A DNA stretch of 64,000 nucleotides from Candidatus Omnitrophota bacterium (GTDB taxonomy: Bacteria > Omnitrophota > Gorgyraeia > 2-02-FULL-51-18). Of this stretch, positions 8,606-16,368 are shown piece by piece; position 1 is the first letter of the stretch, and each line of letters starts with the position of its first letter. Position numbers and translations under genes: made by a program. The stretch covers positions 776,001-840,000 of the forward strand of contig JAJVIE010000003.1 in NCBI GenBank assembly GCA_022072175.1, written 5' to 3'. The notes beneath the pieces are model-generated. The model made no database searches, was not told the origin of the DNA, and saw nothing but the letters and a program-made list of their open reading frames with translations.

Positions 8606-9700
8606 CTATTCGCCGGCCCTCGGGTACGAACCGAGGACCTTGAGGAAGGCGCAGTGGCGCTCGAGATCGGTCAGCGTACGGGCCACCCGGGGCTGACGGG
8701 CGTGACCTTCGAAATCCACGAAGAAGTAGTAGCTCCAAGCCTTCTTCTTGGAGGGCCGGGATTCGATCTTGGTGAGGTTCACGCCGGCCTTCTTGAACGG
8801 GACGAGGACATCGTGCAGCGCTCCCGGCCGGTCCTTGACCTCGAACACGATGGAAGTCTTATCGTCCCGGGTCGGTTCGCTGGCCGAGCGCGAGATGACG
8901 ATGAACCGCGTGGTGTTGTTGGGGTTGTCCTCGATCTGCGCGGAGAGGATCCTGAGCCCGTACTCGGAGGCCGCCATGGAACCGGCCAGACAGGCCGCGC
9001 CTTCGCTCCGCTGGCTGTTGGCCACGATCTGCGCCGCTTCGCTGGTGCTGAGCGTGTCGATGAGCGAGGCTCCGCGCAGGTGGGACTCGATCCACAGGCG
9101 GCACTGACCGAACACCTGGGGGTTGGAGTACACGCGCTCGATATCCTTGAGACCGATGCCGTTGGTCAGCAGGTTGTGATGGATCGGCAGGAAGATCTCC
9201 GCGTAGATGCGCAGAGGCGAGTCGATGAACATGTCGAGCGTGTGGTTGACGGCGCCCTCGGTGGAGTTCTCCACCGGGACCACTCCGTAGTCGCAACGCT
9301 CCCGCTCCACCTCCGCGAAGACGTCGGTGATGCTCGAGCAAGGCTCGTATTCGACCGAGGAGCCGAATTTCTTCATGGCGGCCTGGTGCGTGTAGGTGAC
9401 CGCGGGGCCGAGGAAGGCGATCTTGACCTTCTTCTCGACGCTGATGGAGAACGACATGATCTCGCGGTAGACCGCCTCGATCGCTTCGGACGTCATGGGA
9501 CCCCGGTTGAGCGACTTGAGCCGGTCGAGCACTTCCTTTTCGCGATGCGGCGCGTAGACGGACCCGCCCTCGGCGGCCTTGATGGCGCCGATGCGCTTCG
9601 AGGCTTGAACGCGCTGGTTGAGAAGCTCCAGGATCCTGCCGTCGATACCGTCGATGATGCGCCGAACGGTCTTGACGGAACTCTTGGCGGGCCTAGGCAT
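8606..9700 (-). CDS. pheA: Bifunctional chorismate mutase / prephenate dehydratase (P-protein)
   Basis: 364 residues from ATG 9700, supported by AGGAGG six bases upstream. Residues ~10-95 form an AroQ chorismate mutase domain (RRIIDGIDGRILELLNQR, then EKEVLDRLKSLNRGPM). The prephenate dehydratase domain follows from about 100 (KIAFLGPAVTYTHQAAMKKF; PVENSTEGAVNHTLD; NNTTRFIVISR). The C-terminal ACT domain (IVFEVKDRPGALHDVLVPF and ESRPSKKKAWSYYFFVD) normally binds phenylalanine for feedback inhibition. All three domains look intact. It overlaps the end of scpB by 8 bp. Confidence 0.94.
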   Translation of the reverse strand: MPRPAKSSVKTVRRIIDGIDGRILELLNQRVQASKRIGAIKAAEGGSVYAPHREKEVLDRLKSLNRGPMTSEAIEAVYREIMSFSISVEKKVKIAFLGPAVTYTHQAAMKKFGSSVEYEPCSSITDVFAEVERERCDYGVVPVENSTEGAVNHTLDMFIDSPLRIYAEIFLPIHHNLLTNGIGLKDIERVYSNPQVFGQCRLWIESHLRGASLIDTLSTSEAAQIVANSQRSEGAACLAGSMAASEYGLRILSAQIEDNPNNTTRFIVISRSASEPTRDDKTSIVFEVKDRPGALHDVLVPFKKAGVNLTKIESRPSKKKAWSYYFFVDFEGHARQPRVARTLTDLERHCAFLKVLGSYPRAGE

Positions 9701-10367
9701 CGCGCGCCTCCTCTTGGGCGGCCGCCGCATCCTCCGCCGGAGCGGGAGCTCCGTCAGCCGAAGTATCCGGGGCGAGCGCGCCGTCCTGGCGCTGCATCTC
9801 CGGAGGCAGGAGCGCCGGGTCGATATCTCTCTCGGTGAACTCGGACAGCGGCGGGAGCTCCTTGACGGAGTTGATCCCGAAATGCTCGAGGAACTCCTTG
9901 GTCGTACCGTACAGGATAGGACGTCCGGGCACTTCCTTGCGACCGGCCAGGCGGATGAAACCCTTTTCGAGCAGGGTCTTCAGCGGACGGTCGACGTTGA
10001 CGCCGCGGATGAATTCGATCTCCGCCTTGGTGACCGGCTGCTTGTAGGCGATGATCGCCAAGGTCTCGAGGCCGGCCTGTGACACGCGCTTACGCTCGCG
10101 CGACTGATAGAAACGCTTCACCTGCTCGGCGTACCGCGGATCCGACACCAGCTGGTAGCCTCCCGCCAACTGCGCCATGCGAAAGCCGCGGCCCTGGGCC
10201 AAGTAATCCGCCTCCAGCTCGCCGAGGATCGTCCGGACTTGGGCCGGGTCGGTTTCGTTGTCCTCGAAAGCCTGACGGATCTCCTCCGGCGACAAGGGCT
10301 TGTCCGTCGCGAAAAGAAGGGCTTCTATGGCTCGTTTGATCTCGTCGCGTTCCAATCCGACCTCCAT
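9693..10367 (-). CDS. scpB: Segregation and condensation protein B
   Basis: 224-residue ScpB, the winged-helix partner of ScpA and SMC in the bacterial condensin complex. Recognisable blocks are EIKRAIEALLFATDKPLSPEEIR at the N terminus, the conserved segment LETLAIIAYKQPVTKAEIEFIRGVN near 116, and GRPILYGTTKEFLEHFGI. The last ~40 residues are an Ala/Pro/Glu-rich tail of low complexity. ATG 10367 lacks a ribosome site; an in-frame TTG at 10355 has GGAGG five bases upstream and may be the true start, giving 220 residues. scpA lies 42 bp upstream, with a GC-rich perfect palindrome (CCCGCCCGGGCGGG) in the gap. Confidence 0.92.
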   Translation of the reverse strand: MEVGLERDEIKRAIEALLFATDKPLSPEEIRQAFEDNETDPAQVRTILGELEADYLAQGRGFRMAQLAGGYQLVSDPRYAEQVKRFYQSRERKRVSQAGLETLAIIAYKQPVTKAEIEFIRGVNVDRPLKTLLEKGFIRLAGRKEVPGRPILYGTTKEFLEHFGINSVKELPPLSEFTERDIDPALLPPEMQRQDGALAPDTSADGAPAPAEDAAAAQEEARDA

Positions 10368-10409
10368 GGATGTTCGACTGTATCACAACCCGCCCGGGCG
10401 GGCCAGTGC

Positions 10410-11141
10410 CTAAGCCTCTCCGGCGACCCTCGGGTGGGCCGTGCGGTACACCTCGATCTCCCCGAACCCCCGGTCCTGTCTCACGCCGATCTCCTTGAGG
10501 CGGGCCAGCTCCAGGATCGCCAGGAACGTCGTGATGACCTCGTACTTGTTGCGTGCGGCCTTGAAAAGAGCGCTGAAACGCAGCACCGGACGGTTCTCGA
10601 GCAGACGGGTGAGCTCCTCGATCTTGTCGTGTACGGTGTACTCGTCCTTGACGACCTCGTGCGCCGCTTCCTTGGGCAGGGACTTGAGGATCTTGCCCAG
10701 AGCGCCCATGAGGTCGAACAGCGTCACTTCCTTGAACTCGTCGGTCCCCTCCAGCTGCGGAGGCTCGACACCGCCGCGCACGAAGAGATCCCCGCGCCGG
10801 TCCTCGTAGCCCTTGAGCCGCTCGGCCGCTTCCTTGTAGGCCTTATACTCGATGAGCCGCCTGACGAGCTCGGCCCTCGGATCGGCTTCCTCCTCGAGAG
10901 GGGCGTTGGGGTCCGGAGGCAGGAGCATCCGTGATTTGATGTGCATCAGTGTGGCCGCCATGACCAGGAACTCCCCGGCCACGTCCAGATCAAGCATCTC
11001 CAGCATCCCGATGTATTCGAGATACTGTTCGGTGATGCGGGTGATCGGAATATTGTAGATGTCCAGCTCGTCCTTCTTGATCAGATAGAGCAACAGGTCC
11101 AGCGGACCCTCGAAGACCTCGAGCTTGATCTTGTAGCTCAT
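10410..11141 (-). CDS. scpA: Segregation and condensation protein A
   Basis: 243-residue ScpA kleisin that bridges SMC heads during chromosome condensation. The N terminus is diagnostic: YKIKLEVFEGPLDLLLYLIKKDELDIYNIPI, followed by EYIGMLEMLDLDVAGEFLVMAATLMHIKSRMLLP. The C-terminal winged-helix part is near VITTFLAILELARLKEIG. It overlaps the trpS stop (ATGA). The smc gene itself is not in the window. Confidence 0.94.
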   Translation of the reverse strand: MSYKIKLEVFEGPLDLLLYLIKKDELDIYNIPITRITEQYLEYIGMLEMLDLDVAGEFLVMAATLMHIKSRMLLPPDPNAPLEEEADPRAELVRRLIEYKAYKEAAERLKGYEDRRGDLFVRGGVEPPQLEGTDEFKEVTLFDLMGALGKILKSLPKEAAHEVVKDEYTVHDKIEELTRLLENRPVLRFSALFKAARNKYEVITTFLAILELARLKEIGVRQDRGFGEIEVYRTAHPRVAGEA

Positions 11142-12172
11142 CGTCTCCCTCCGGCCGCGACGGCCGTCTTCCGCGTCAACCCCATCGCCCTACGGACACG
11201 CCGCAATGTCTCCGAGGCGGTGTCGCGCGCCTTTTCAGCGCCGCGCCTCAGGATCTCGTCGAGATATCCGGGCTCCGCGGAGATGCGCTTCATCAGATCG
11301 GACCTGCGCTCGCGGATGGGCCGGAGCGCTTCGACCACGGAGCCAGCCAACTCCTTCTTGCAATCCGTACATCCTTTACGGGCACCCTCGCACCACGAGC
11401 GGACCTCGGGCTGGCGGTCCTTCGCGAAGATCCCGTAGTACGAGAAGACATTGCACGCGTCCGGATGCCCGGGATCGGTGAGCCGCGCCCGCTCGGGGTC
11501 GGTGATCATGGACCCGATCTTCTTGCGCACGGTCTCCTCGTCGTCGGAAAGATTGATCGCGTTGCCGTAGCTCTTGGACATCTTGCGGCGGTCGACGCCG
11601 AGGATGCGCGCCTGTGGCGTCAGGTTCGGCTGGGGTTCCACGAGAGCATCGCTGTTGTCACTGCCGTACAAGAAATTGAACCGCCTGACGAGCTCACGGA
11701 TCAGCTCCAGATGCGCCAGCTGATCCTCGCCGACGGGCACCTTGTCCGCGCGGTACAGAAGGATGTCAGCGGCCTGCAGGACGGGGTAGCCGAAAAAACC
11801 GTACGTGGTGAGGTCGCGGCCCTCGATCTCGCGCAACTGCTCCTTGTAGGTCGGATTGCGCTCCAGCCAGCCGAGCGGCGTGAGCATGCCCAGAAGGACG
11901 GCCAGCTCGGAATGTTCGGGAAGATCGGATTGAATGAAGATCGCGCTCTTGTCGGGGTCGATACCGCAAGCGATCCAGTCGATCACCATGTTGATCGAAT
12001 TGTCCCTGAGGGCGCCGGGTTTCTCGTACTCGCCCATCAGCGCGTGCAGGTCGGCGACCATGAAGTAACACTCGGAGGTGCGCTGGAGCTCCACCCAGTT
12101 GCGCAGCGCTCCCAGCAGATGGCCGAGATGCAAGGGGCCCGTCGGTCTCATGCCCGACAGGATGCGGCTCAC
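11138..12172 (-). CDS. trpS: Tryptophanyl-tRNA synthetase
   Basis: Class I synthetase of 344 residues that charges tRNA-Trp. The HIGH-type motif HLGH is at residues 15-18 in MRPTGPLHLGHLLG, and KMSKS at 197-201 in RRKMSKSYGNAI. YFMVADLHAL and PVLQAADILLYRADKVPVGEDQ are typical of the family. GTG 12172 starts it 3 bp after the infB stop. A cluster of four cysteines near the C-terminal third (SWCEGARKGCTDCKKEL and a nearby NVFSYY block) is present in many bacterial TrpRS of this type. Confidence 0.94.
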   Translation of the reverse strand: MSRILSGMRPTGPLHLGHLLGALRNWVELQRTSECYFMVADLHALMGEYEKPGALRDNSINMVIDWIACGIDPDKSAIFIQSDLPEHSELAVLLGMLTPLGWLERNPTYKEQLREIEGRDLTTYGFFGYPVLQAADILLYRADKVPVGEDQLAHLELIRELVRRFNFLYGSDNSDALVEPQPNLTPQARILGVDRRKMSKSYGNAINLSDDEETVRKKIGSMITDPERARLTDPGHPDACNVFSYYGIFAKDRQPEVRSWCEGARKGCTDCKKELAGSVVEALRPIRERRSDLMKRISAEPGYLDEILRRGAEKARDTASETLRRVRRAMGLTRKTAVAAGGRR

Positions 12173-12175
12173 GGC

Positions 12176-14455
12176 CTACTCCAGCTTGCGGGCCAGCTGC
12201 TGGACCTCGAAGACCTCGATCCGGTCGCCGGTCAGGATATCGTCGAACCCGGAGACGCCGATGCCGCACTCGAAACCCTCGAGCACCTCACGCGCGTCGT
12301 CCTTGAACCTCTTGAGGCTGATGACCTTGCCTTCATGGACCTTCTTGCCCGCTCGCAGGACGCGGCAGGCGGCGTTACGGATGATCTTGCCTTTGACGAC
12401 CGCGCAACCTGCGATCGTACCGTGCTTGGAGACCTTGAAGACCTGACGGACCTCGGCAGCCCCGACAAAGGTCTCCTTGAGTTCCGGCGCCAGGAGACCC
12501 TCCATGGCTTGCTCGATGGCGGTCTTGGCTTCGTAGATGATCTCATAGAAACGGACGTCCACACCCTCGCGCTCGGCCGTCTCGCGGGCATTGGAGGAGA
12601 TCCCCACATGAAATCCGATGACCACCGCCTCGGAGGCGGCCGCCAGCATGACATCGGTCTCCGTGATGTCGCCGATGCCGGTATGGATGATGTTGAGGCG
12701 GACGTTCTTCGACGGGACCTTGGACAGCGTGGCGCGCAGCGCCTCGACGGAACCCTGCACATCCGACTTGATGATGAGCTTGAGCTCTTCGATCTTGCCG
12801 GCCTTGACATCCTCGAGCAGGTGCTCCAAGTGCACGTGCGGAGCGTGAGATGATCCCTTGAGGCGCAGCTCCTCGCGGCGTTTTTCGACGATCTCCTTGG
12901 CGGCGCGCTCGTCCTTGACCACGTAGAAACGATCGCCGGCTTTGGGCATTTCGGACAGACCGAGGATCTCGACCGGCATCGACGGCGGAGCTTCCTTGAC
13001 GCGCTGGCCGCGGTCATTGATCATCGCCCGGATCTTGCAGTAACCGTCGCCCACGATGGCCACGTCCCCGACACGAAGCGTGCCGTCCTGGACGAGTACG
13101 GTCGCCAACACACCCGAGCCCTTGGACAGCTCGGCCTCGACGACGGTACCGCTGGCGGCGGCCTCCGGATCGGCCCGGAGCTCGAGCAGCTCGGATTCGA
13201 GAACGAGCATCTCGAGCAACTCATCGATGCCCTTGCCCGTCTTGGCGGAGACGCCGACCATGATGGTCTTGCCGCCCCATTCTTCGGGCATCAGACCGTG
13301 TTCCATGAGTTCTTTTTTGACCTTATCCGGATTGGCCGAGGGAAGATCGGTCTTGTTGATCGCCACGATGATCGGCACACCGGCCGCCTTGGCGTGGTCG
13401 ATCGCCTCCTCGGTCTGCGGCATGACACCGTCATCGGCGGCCACGACGAGCACGACGACGTCCGTGGCGCGGGCGCCGCGGGCGCGCATCGCGGTGAACG
13501 CCTCGTGGCCCGGCGTATCGAGGAACGTCACGGCGCCGTTGGGTAGGAACACCTCATAGGCGCCGATGTGCTGGGTGATGCCGCCCGCTTCGCTGGCGGC
13601 GACCTTGGTCTTGCGGATCGCATCGAGCAGAGAGGTCTTGCCGTGATCGACATGACCCATGAACGTCACGATAGGCGCGCGCACCACACCCTTACCGCTC
13701 TTGGTGGCGGGCTTGTCGCTGGCCGCCGACACTTCGGCGGCGGCGGCCTCCACCTCGTAACCGAGCTCCACGGCGATCTTGGAGGCCATGTCATGGTTGA
13801 TCGATTGATTGATGTTCGCAAAAACGCCCATGCGGATCAGCCGGCCGATCAGGTCGCTCGGCTTGACCTGCACCTTGTCGGCGAGATCCTTGACGATGAT
13901 CGTCGTTCCGATCTCGAGCTTGCGCGGCGCGCGCGTCTCGACCTTTTCGATGGGTTTCTCGACCGGAGCGGCCGTCACGGGCTTGACGGGCGGCGGCGCC
14001 GCCGCTGGCCGCGCGACCACGGGAGCGGCGGGTTTGACGATGGGGGCTGACTTGGGTTGCGACGGAGCCGCCGGGCGCGGGGGTGCGGCCGGACTCACCG
14101 GCTTGACCGGAGCCGAGGCGCGTTGGGCGCTCAACTCGGCGCGCACGCCCTGTAGACCGGCCGCCGGAGCCGGGGTCTTCGGCTGGCTCGCTTTGACAGG
14201 ATCGGCCTTGGGCGCTTCGGCTTTCGGCGCTTCGGTGACGGAACTGCGCGCGGAGGACGCCGTCTCCTTGGCCGCTGCGGCGGCTTTCGGCGCCGGCGTA
14301 GGCTTGGAAGCCGTCCCTTTGAGCCGGGAGACCTGTTCGTCCGTAAGGACGCTCATGTGGCTCTTGACGTCCACACCCTGGGACTTGAGCTTGTCCATAA
14401 GGTCCTTGGAGGACAGCTTGAGTTCCTTGGCCAGTTCGTGTACGCGTAAGCTCAT
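12176..14455 (-). CDS. infB: Translation initiation factor IF-2
   Basis: GTPase of 759 residues that places fMet-tRNA on the 30S subunit. Residues 1-45 form an IF2_N winged-helix motif ([22 protein letters not shown]); residues ~50-170 are a low-complexity Ala/Pro/Lys linker; a second IF2_N block covers ~178-235. The GTPase follows, with G1 GHVDHGKT at 267-274, DTPGHEAF and NKTDLP; then the beta-barrel domains, ending with EGFECGIGV and [19 protein letters not shown] 14455, with AAGGGA upstream and 13 bp after the nusA stop, is the family start; an open frame to 14758 is not part of the protein. rbfA and truB, which commonly follow infB, are absent here; trpS follows instead. Confidence 0.95.
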   Translation of the reverse strand: MSLRVHELAKELKLSSKDLMDKLKSQGVDVKSHMSVLTDEQVSRLKGTASKPTPAPKAAAAAKETASSARSSVTEAPKAEAPKADPVKASQPKTPAPAAGLQGVRAELSAQRASAPVKPVSPAAPPRPAAPSQPKSAPIVKPAAPVVARPAAAPPPVKPVTAAPVEKPIEKVETRAPRKLEIGTTIIVKDLADKVQVKPSDLIGRLIRMGVFANINQSINHDMASKIAVELGYEVEAAAAEVSAASDKPATKSGKGVVRAPIVTFMGHVDHGKTSLLDAIRKTKVAASEAGGITQHIGAYEVFLPNGAVTFLDTPGHEAFTAMRARGARATDVVVLVVAADDGVMPQTEEAIDHAKAAGVPIIVAINKTDLPSANPDKVKKELMEHGLMPEEWGGKTIMVGVSAKTGKGIDELLEMLVLESELLELRADPEAAASGTVVEAELSKGSGVLATVLVQDGTLRVGDVAIVGDGYCKIRAMINDRGQRVKEAPPSMPVEILGLSEMPKAGDRFYVVKDERAAKEIVEKRREELRLKGSSHAPHVHLEHLLEDVKAGKIEELKLIIKSDVQGSVEALRATLSKVPSKNVRLNIIHTGIGDITETDVMLAAASEAVVIGFHVGISSNARETAEREGVDVRFYEIIYEAKTAIEQAMEGLLAPELKETFVGAAEVRQVFKVSKHGTIAGCAVVKGKIIRNAACRVLRAGKKVHEGKVISLKRFKDDAREVLEGFECGIGVSGFDDILTGDRIEVFEVQQLARKLE

Positions 14456-14468
14456 CGCATCCCTTATC

Positions 14469-15725
14469 CTAGTTCGCGGGGTTCTCTTCGTTCGGAGCGG
14501 TGTCCGTCGACGACGGGACCTCGGAGGAGGCGGCCTCGTCCGATGCCGGCGCGGCGCCGATGACCCCGAGGATCTTGTCGAGGGTCTTCTCCCCGATACC
14601 CTTGATCTGCAGCAGGTCCTCGCGACTTGCGGCGCGCACCTGCTCGAGCGTCGTGTATCCGGCCGCCTGAAGCGCTTCGAGCGTCTTGGGCCCGATGCCT
14701 TCGACGTCCGACAACTGCGACGGAGCGGACCCGGAGGGCGCTTCCGCCCCGCCTTCACCGAGCACGCTCTCGAGCTTTTCCTTGGCGACGTCCTTCTTGG
14801 AGCGGATATCGATGGACCATCCGGTCAGCTTGGACGCCAACCGAACGTTCTGCCCGTTCTTGCCGATCGCCAGGGACAACTGATCGTCGGACACGACCAC
14901 TTCGACCTTCTTCTCTTCGGCGCTGAGGACCTTGACCGAGGCGACCTCGGCGGGGCTGAGAGCGGCGAGCACGAACTCCTCGACGTCGTCGCTCCAGCGA
15001 ATGATATCGATCTTCTCGCCCTGCAGTTCTTTCACCACGCCCTTGACCCTGGAGCCGCGGATACCGACACAGGCACCGACCGAGTCGACCTTGTCGTTCC
15101 TGGACCAGACCGCGATCTTGGTGCGGTCCCCGGCTTCACGTGCCACCGAACGGATCTCCACCACGCCGTCGGCGATCTCCGGGACCTCGAGCGCGAAGAG
15201 CGCTTTGACGAAGCTCGGGTGACTGCGCGACAGCAGGATCTGCGGACCCTTCACGGTCCGGGCGACTTCGAGGATATAGGCGCGGATGCTGTCGCCCTGT
15301 CGATAGTTGTCGCGCGGGGACATCTCGCGGCGCGGCAGGATACCCTCTGTCTTGCCGAGATCCACCAAGAGGGCGCCTTTTTCGAAGCGATAGACGGTGC
15401 CGCTGGTGATCGAGTCGGCCTTCTGGTTGAACTCGTTATAGATGACGTCCCGCTCCGCTTCGCGGATCTTCTGGAAGATCACCTGCTTGGCCGTCTGGGC
15501 CGCGATGCGGCCGAACTCATTGGAGACGATCTCCTTGTCGTCGCAATAGACACGGATCTTACCGGACTCCAGATCGATCTTGACGGACACGTCCTTGTCC
15601 TTGTCATGCAGGACCTTCTTGGCGGCCGACACGAGAGCCGCCTCGATGGACTCGATCAGCACCTGACGGCTGATCCCCTTCTCGCGCTCGATGTTCTCAA
15701 GTACCGATATCAGTTCAGTGCTCAT
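14469..15725 (-). CDS. nusA: Transcription termination/antitermination factor NusA
   Basis: 418 residues. Domains in order: NusA N-terminal RNA-polymerase-binding domain (ELISVLENIEREKGISRQVLIE, residues 3-125); S1 domain (SITSGTVYRFEKGALLVDLGKTEGILP, ~130-200); KH1 and KH2 (AREAGDRTKIAVWS... GVKELQGEKIDII and LSLAIGKNGQNVRLASKLTGW). The C terminus has one helix-hairpin-helix repeat (LSDVEGIGPKTLEALQAAGY) and a Ser/Ala-rich acidic tail. AAAGGCGG precedes ATG 15725. Genes rimP and infB flank it as in many bacteria. In E. coli NusA affects readthrough of its own operon leader, relevant to the hairpin at 16277-16302. Confidence 0.95.
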   Translation of the reverse strand: MSTELISVLENIEREKGISRQVLIESIEAALVSAAKKVLHDKDKDVSVKIDLESGKIRVYCDDKEIVSNEFGRIAAQTAKQVIFQKIREAERDVIYNEFNQKADSITSGTVYRFEKGALLVDLGKTEGILPRREMSPRDNYRQGDSIRAYILEVARTVKGPQILLSRSHPSFVKALFALEVPEIADGVVEIRSVAREAGDRTKIAVWSRNDKVDSVGACVGIRGSRVKGVVKELQGEKIDIIRWSDDVEEFVLAALSPAEVASVKVLSAEEKKVEVVVSDDQLSLAIGKNGQNVRLASKLTGWSIDIRSKKDVAKEKLESVLGEGGAEAPSGSAPSQLSDVEGIGPKTLEALQAAGYTTLEQVRAASREDLLQIKGIGEKTLDKILGVIGAAPASDEAASSEVPSSTDTAPNEENPAN

Positions 15726-15740
15726 GATGAACCGCCTTTG

Positions 15741-16232
15741 TTAGAACGGGAGGACCGGTGCCGCCCGCAGGATCCGCTCCAGAGCCAGGCTCTCCAGCGA
15801 ACCGTCCTTCGTCATTCTGAAGACCAGACCATCCGCGGAGGCGTTTTCCAAGGTCGCGCGGAACGTCCAGATCCGTCCGGGCTCCGCACCCTTGGCCTGC
15901 ACATCCAGGGTCTTGCCGATCGCTTTCTCGAAATCCCTCAAACTCTTCAACGGCCGGTCCGCGCCGGGGCTGGAAACCTCGAGCAGATACGACCCGGAAA
16001 GGCTCGGCAACCCCTCGCCCTTCCCGTTGCTTTCATCGATCAAGAGCCCGATCCGCCGGCTGATCTCGCCGCAATCGTCCAGCGTGATGCCGGTCGGCTT
16101 GTCCGCCAGGACCGTCAGGACCGTGCGCCCGCCGCCCCTGCGGTACTCCAAAGCGACGATCTCACCGCCAAGACCCTCGACGATGGCGCGTATCTCGGGC
16201 TCGATCTTCCTTACGTCTTCCGGTACAAGCAC
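15741..16232 (-). CDS. rimP: Ribosome maturation factor RimP
   Basis: 163-residue RimP, needed for 30S maturation. Conserved family features: an N-terminal IRAIVEGLGGEIVALEYRRGG block, LDDCGEISRRIGLLID near 60, and YLLEVSSPGADRPLKSLRDFEKAIGK near 90, followed by the Sm-like C-terminal domain. GTG 16232 with AAGGA upstream is chosen; longer readings to 16310 run back through a terminator hairpin. First gene of the rimP-nusA-infB series. Confidence 0.88.
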   Translation of the reverse strand: MLVPEDVRKIEPEIRAIVEGLGGEIVALEYRRGGGRTVLTVLADKPTGITLDDCGEISRRIGLLIDESNGKGEGLPSLSGSYLLEVSSPGADRPLKSLRDFEKAIGKTLDVQAKGAEPGRIWTFRATLENASADGLVFRMTKDGSLESLALERILRAAPVLPF

Positions 16233-16276
16233 TTCCGTATCCTTCGGCGTGGTGCGGTGCGGTGGTCGCACAGAAT

Positions 16277-16302
16277 AAAAAAAGTGGGTCTCCGCCCACT
16301 TT
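16277..16302 (-). terminator. Intrinsic terminator / attenuator in the rimP leader
   Basis: On the minus strand an 8-bp stem AAAGTGGG/CCCACTTT with a 6-nt loop is followed directly by seven T. It lies 45 bp before the rimP start and about 20 nt after the predicted start of transcription, so it could attenuate the operon. It is flanked by a 10-bp direct repeat (TGTGCGACCA on the minus strand; 16263-16272 and 16302-16311). It could also be a second terminator for proS. Confidence 0.7.
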
Positions 16303-16328
16303 GGTCGCACACGTCCCTAGAGGTGACT

Positions 16329-16358
16329 AAACTAACAAAAATAAGCCGCTTTTGTCAA
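16329..16358 (-). promoter_or_regulatory. Candidate promoter of the rimP-nusA-infB operon
   Basis: A perfect -35 hexamer TTGACA (16358-16353) is followed after 18 bp by TAGTTT with an upstream TG (extended -10 form TGTTAGTTT). The -10 match is poor, so confidence is moderate. The -35 lies inside the loop and 3' arm of the hairpin that ends the proS transcript. Confidence 0.4.
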
Positions 16359-16362
16359 GCGG
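16337..16362 (-). terminator. proS intrinsic terminator
   Basis: A 6-bp stem CCGCTT/AAGCGG with a 5-nt loop is followed by CTTATTTTTG on the minus strand, beginning 7 bp after the proS stop codon. It overlaps the candidate rimP promoter. Confidence 0.55.
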
Positions 16363-16368
16363 GGGGTG

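Noticed and set aside
10368-10409. Terminator between scpA and scpB
   Set aside because: The palindrome CCCGCCCGGGCGGG is followed by TTGTGATACAG rather than a U-run, and the two genes belong together functionally.
14456-14758. N-terminal extension of infB upstream of ATG 14455
   Set aside because: The added 101 residues are Arg/Pro/Ser-rich shadow text within nusA; the IF-2 family starts at [11 protein letters not shown], with a ribosome site before ATG 14455.
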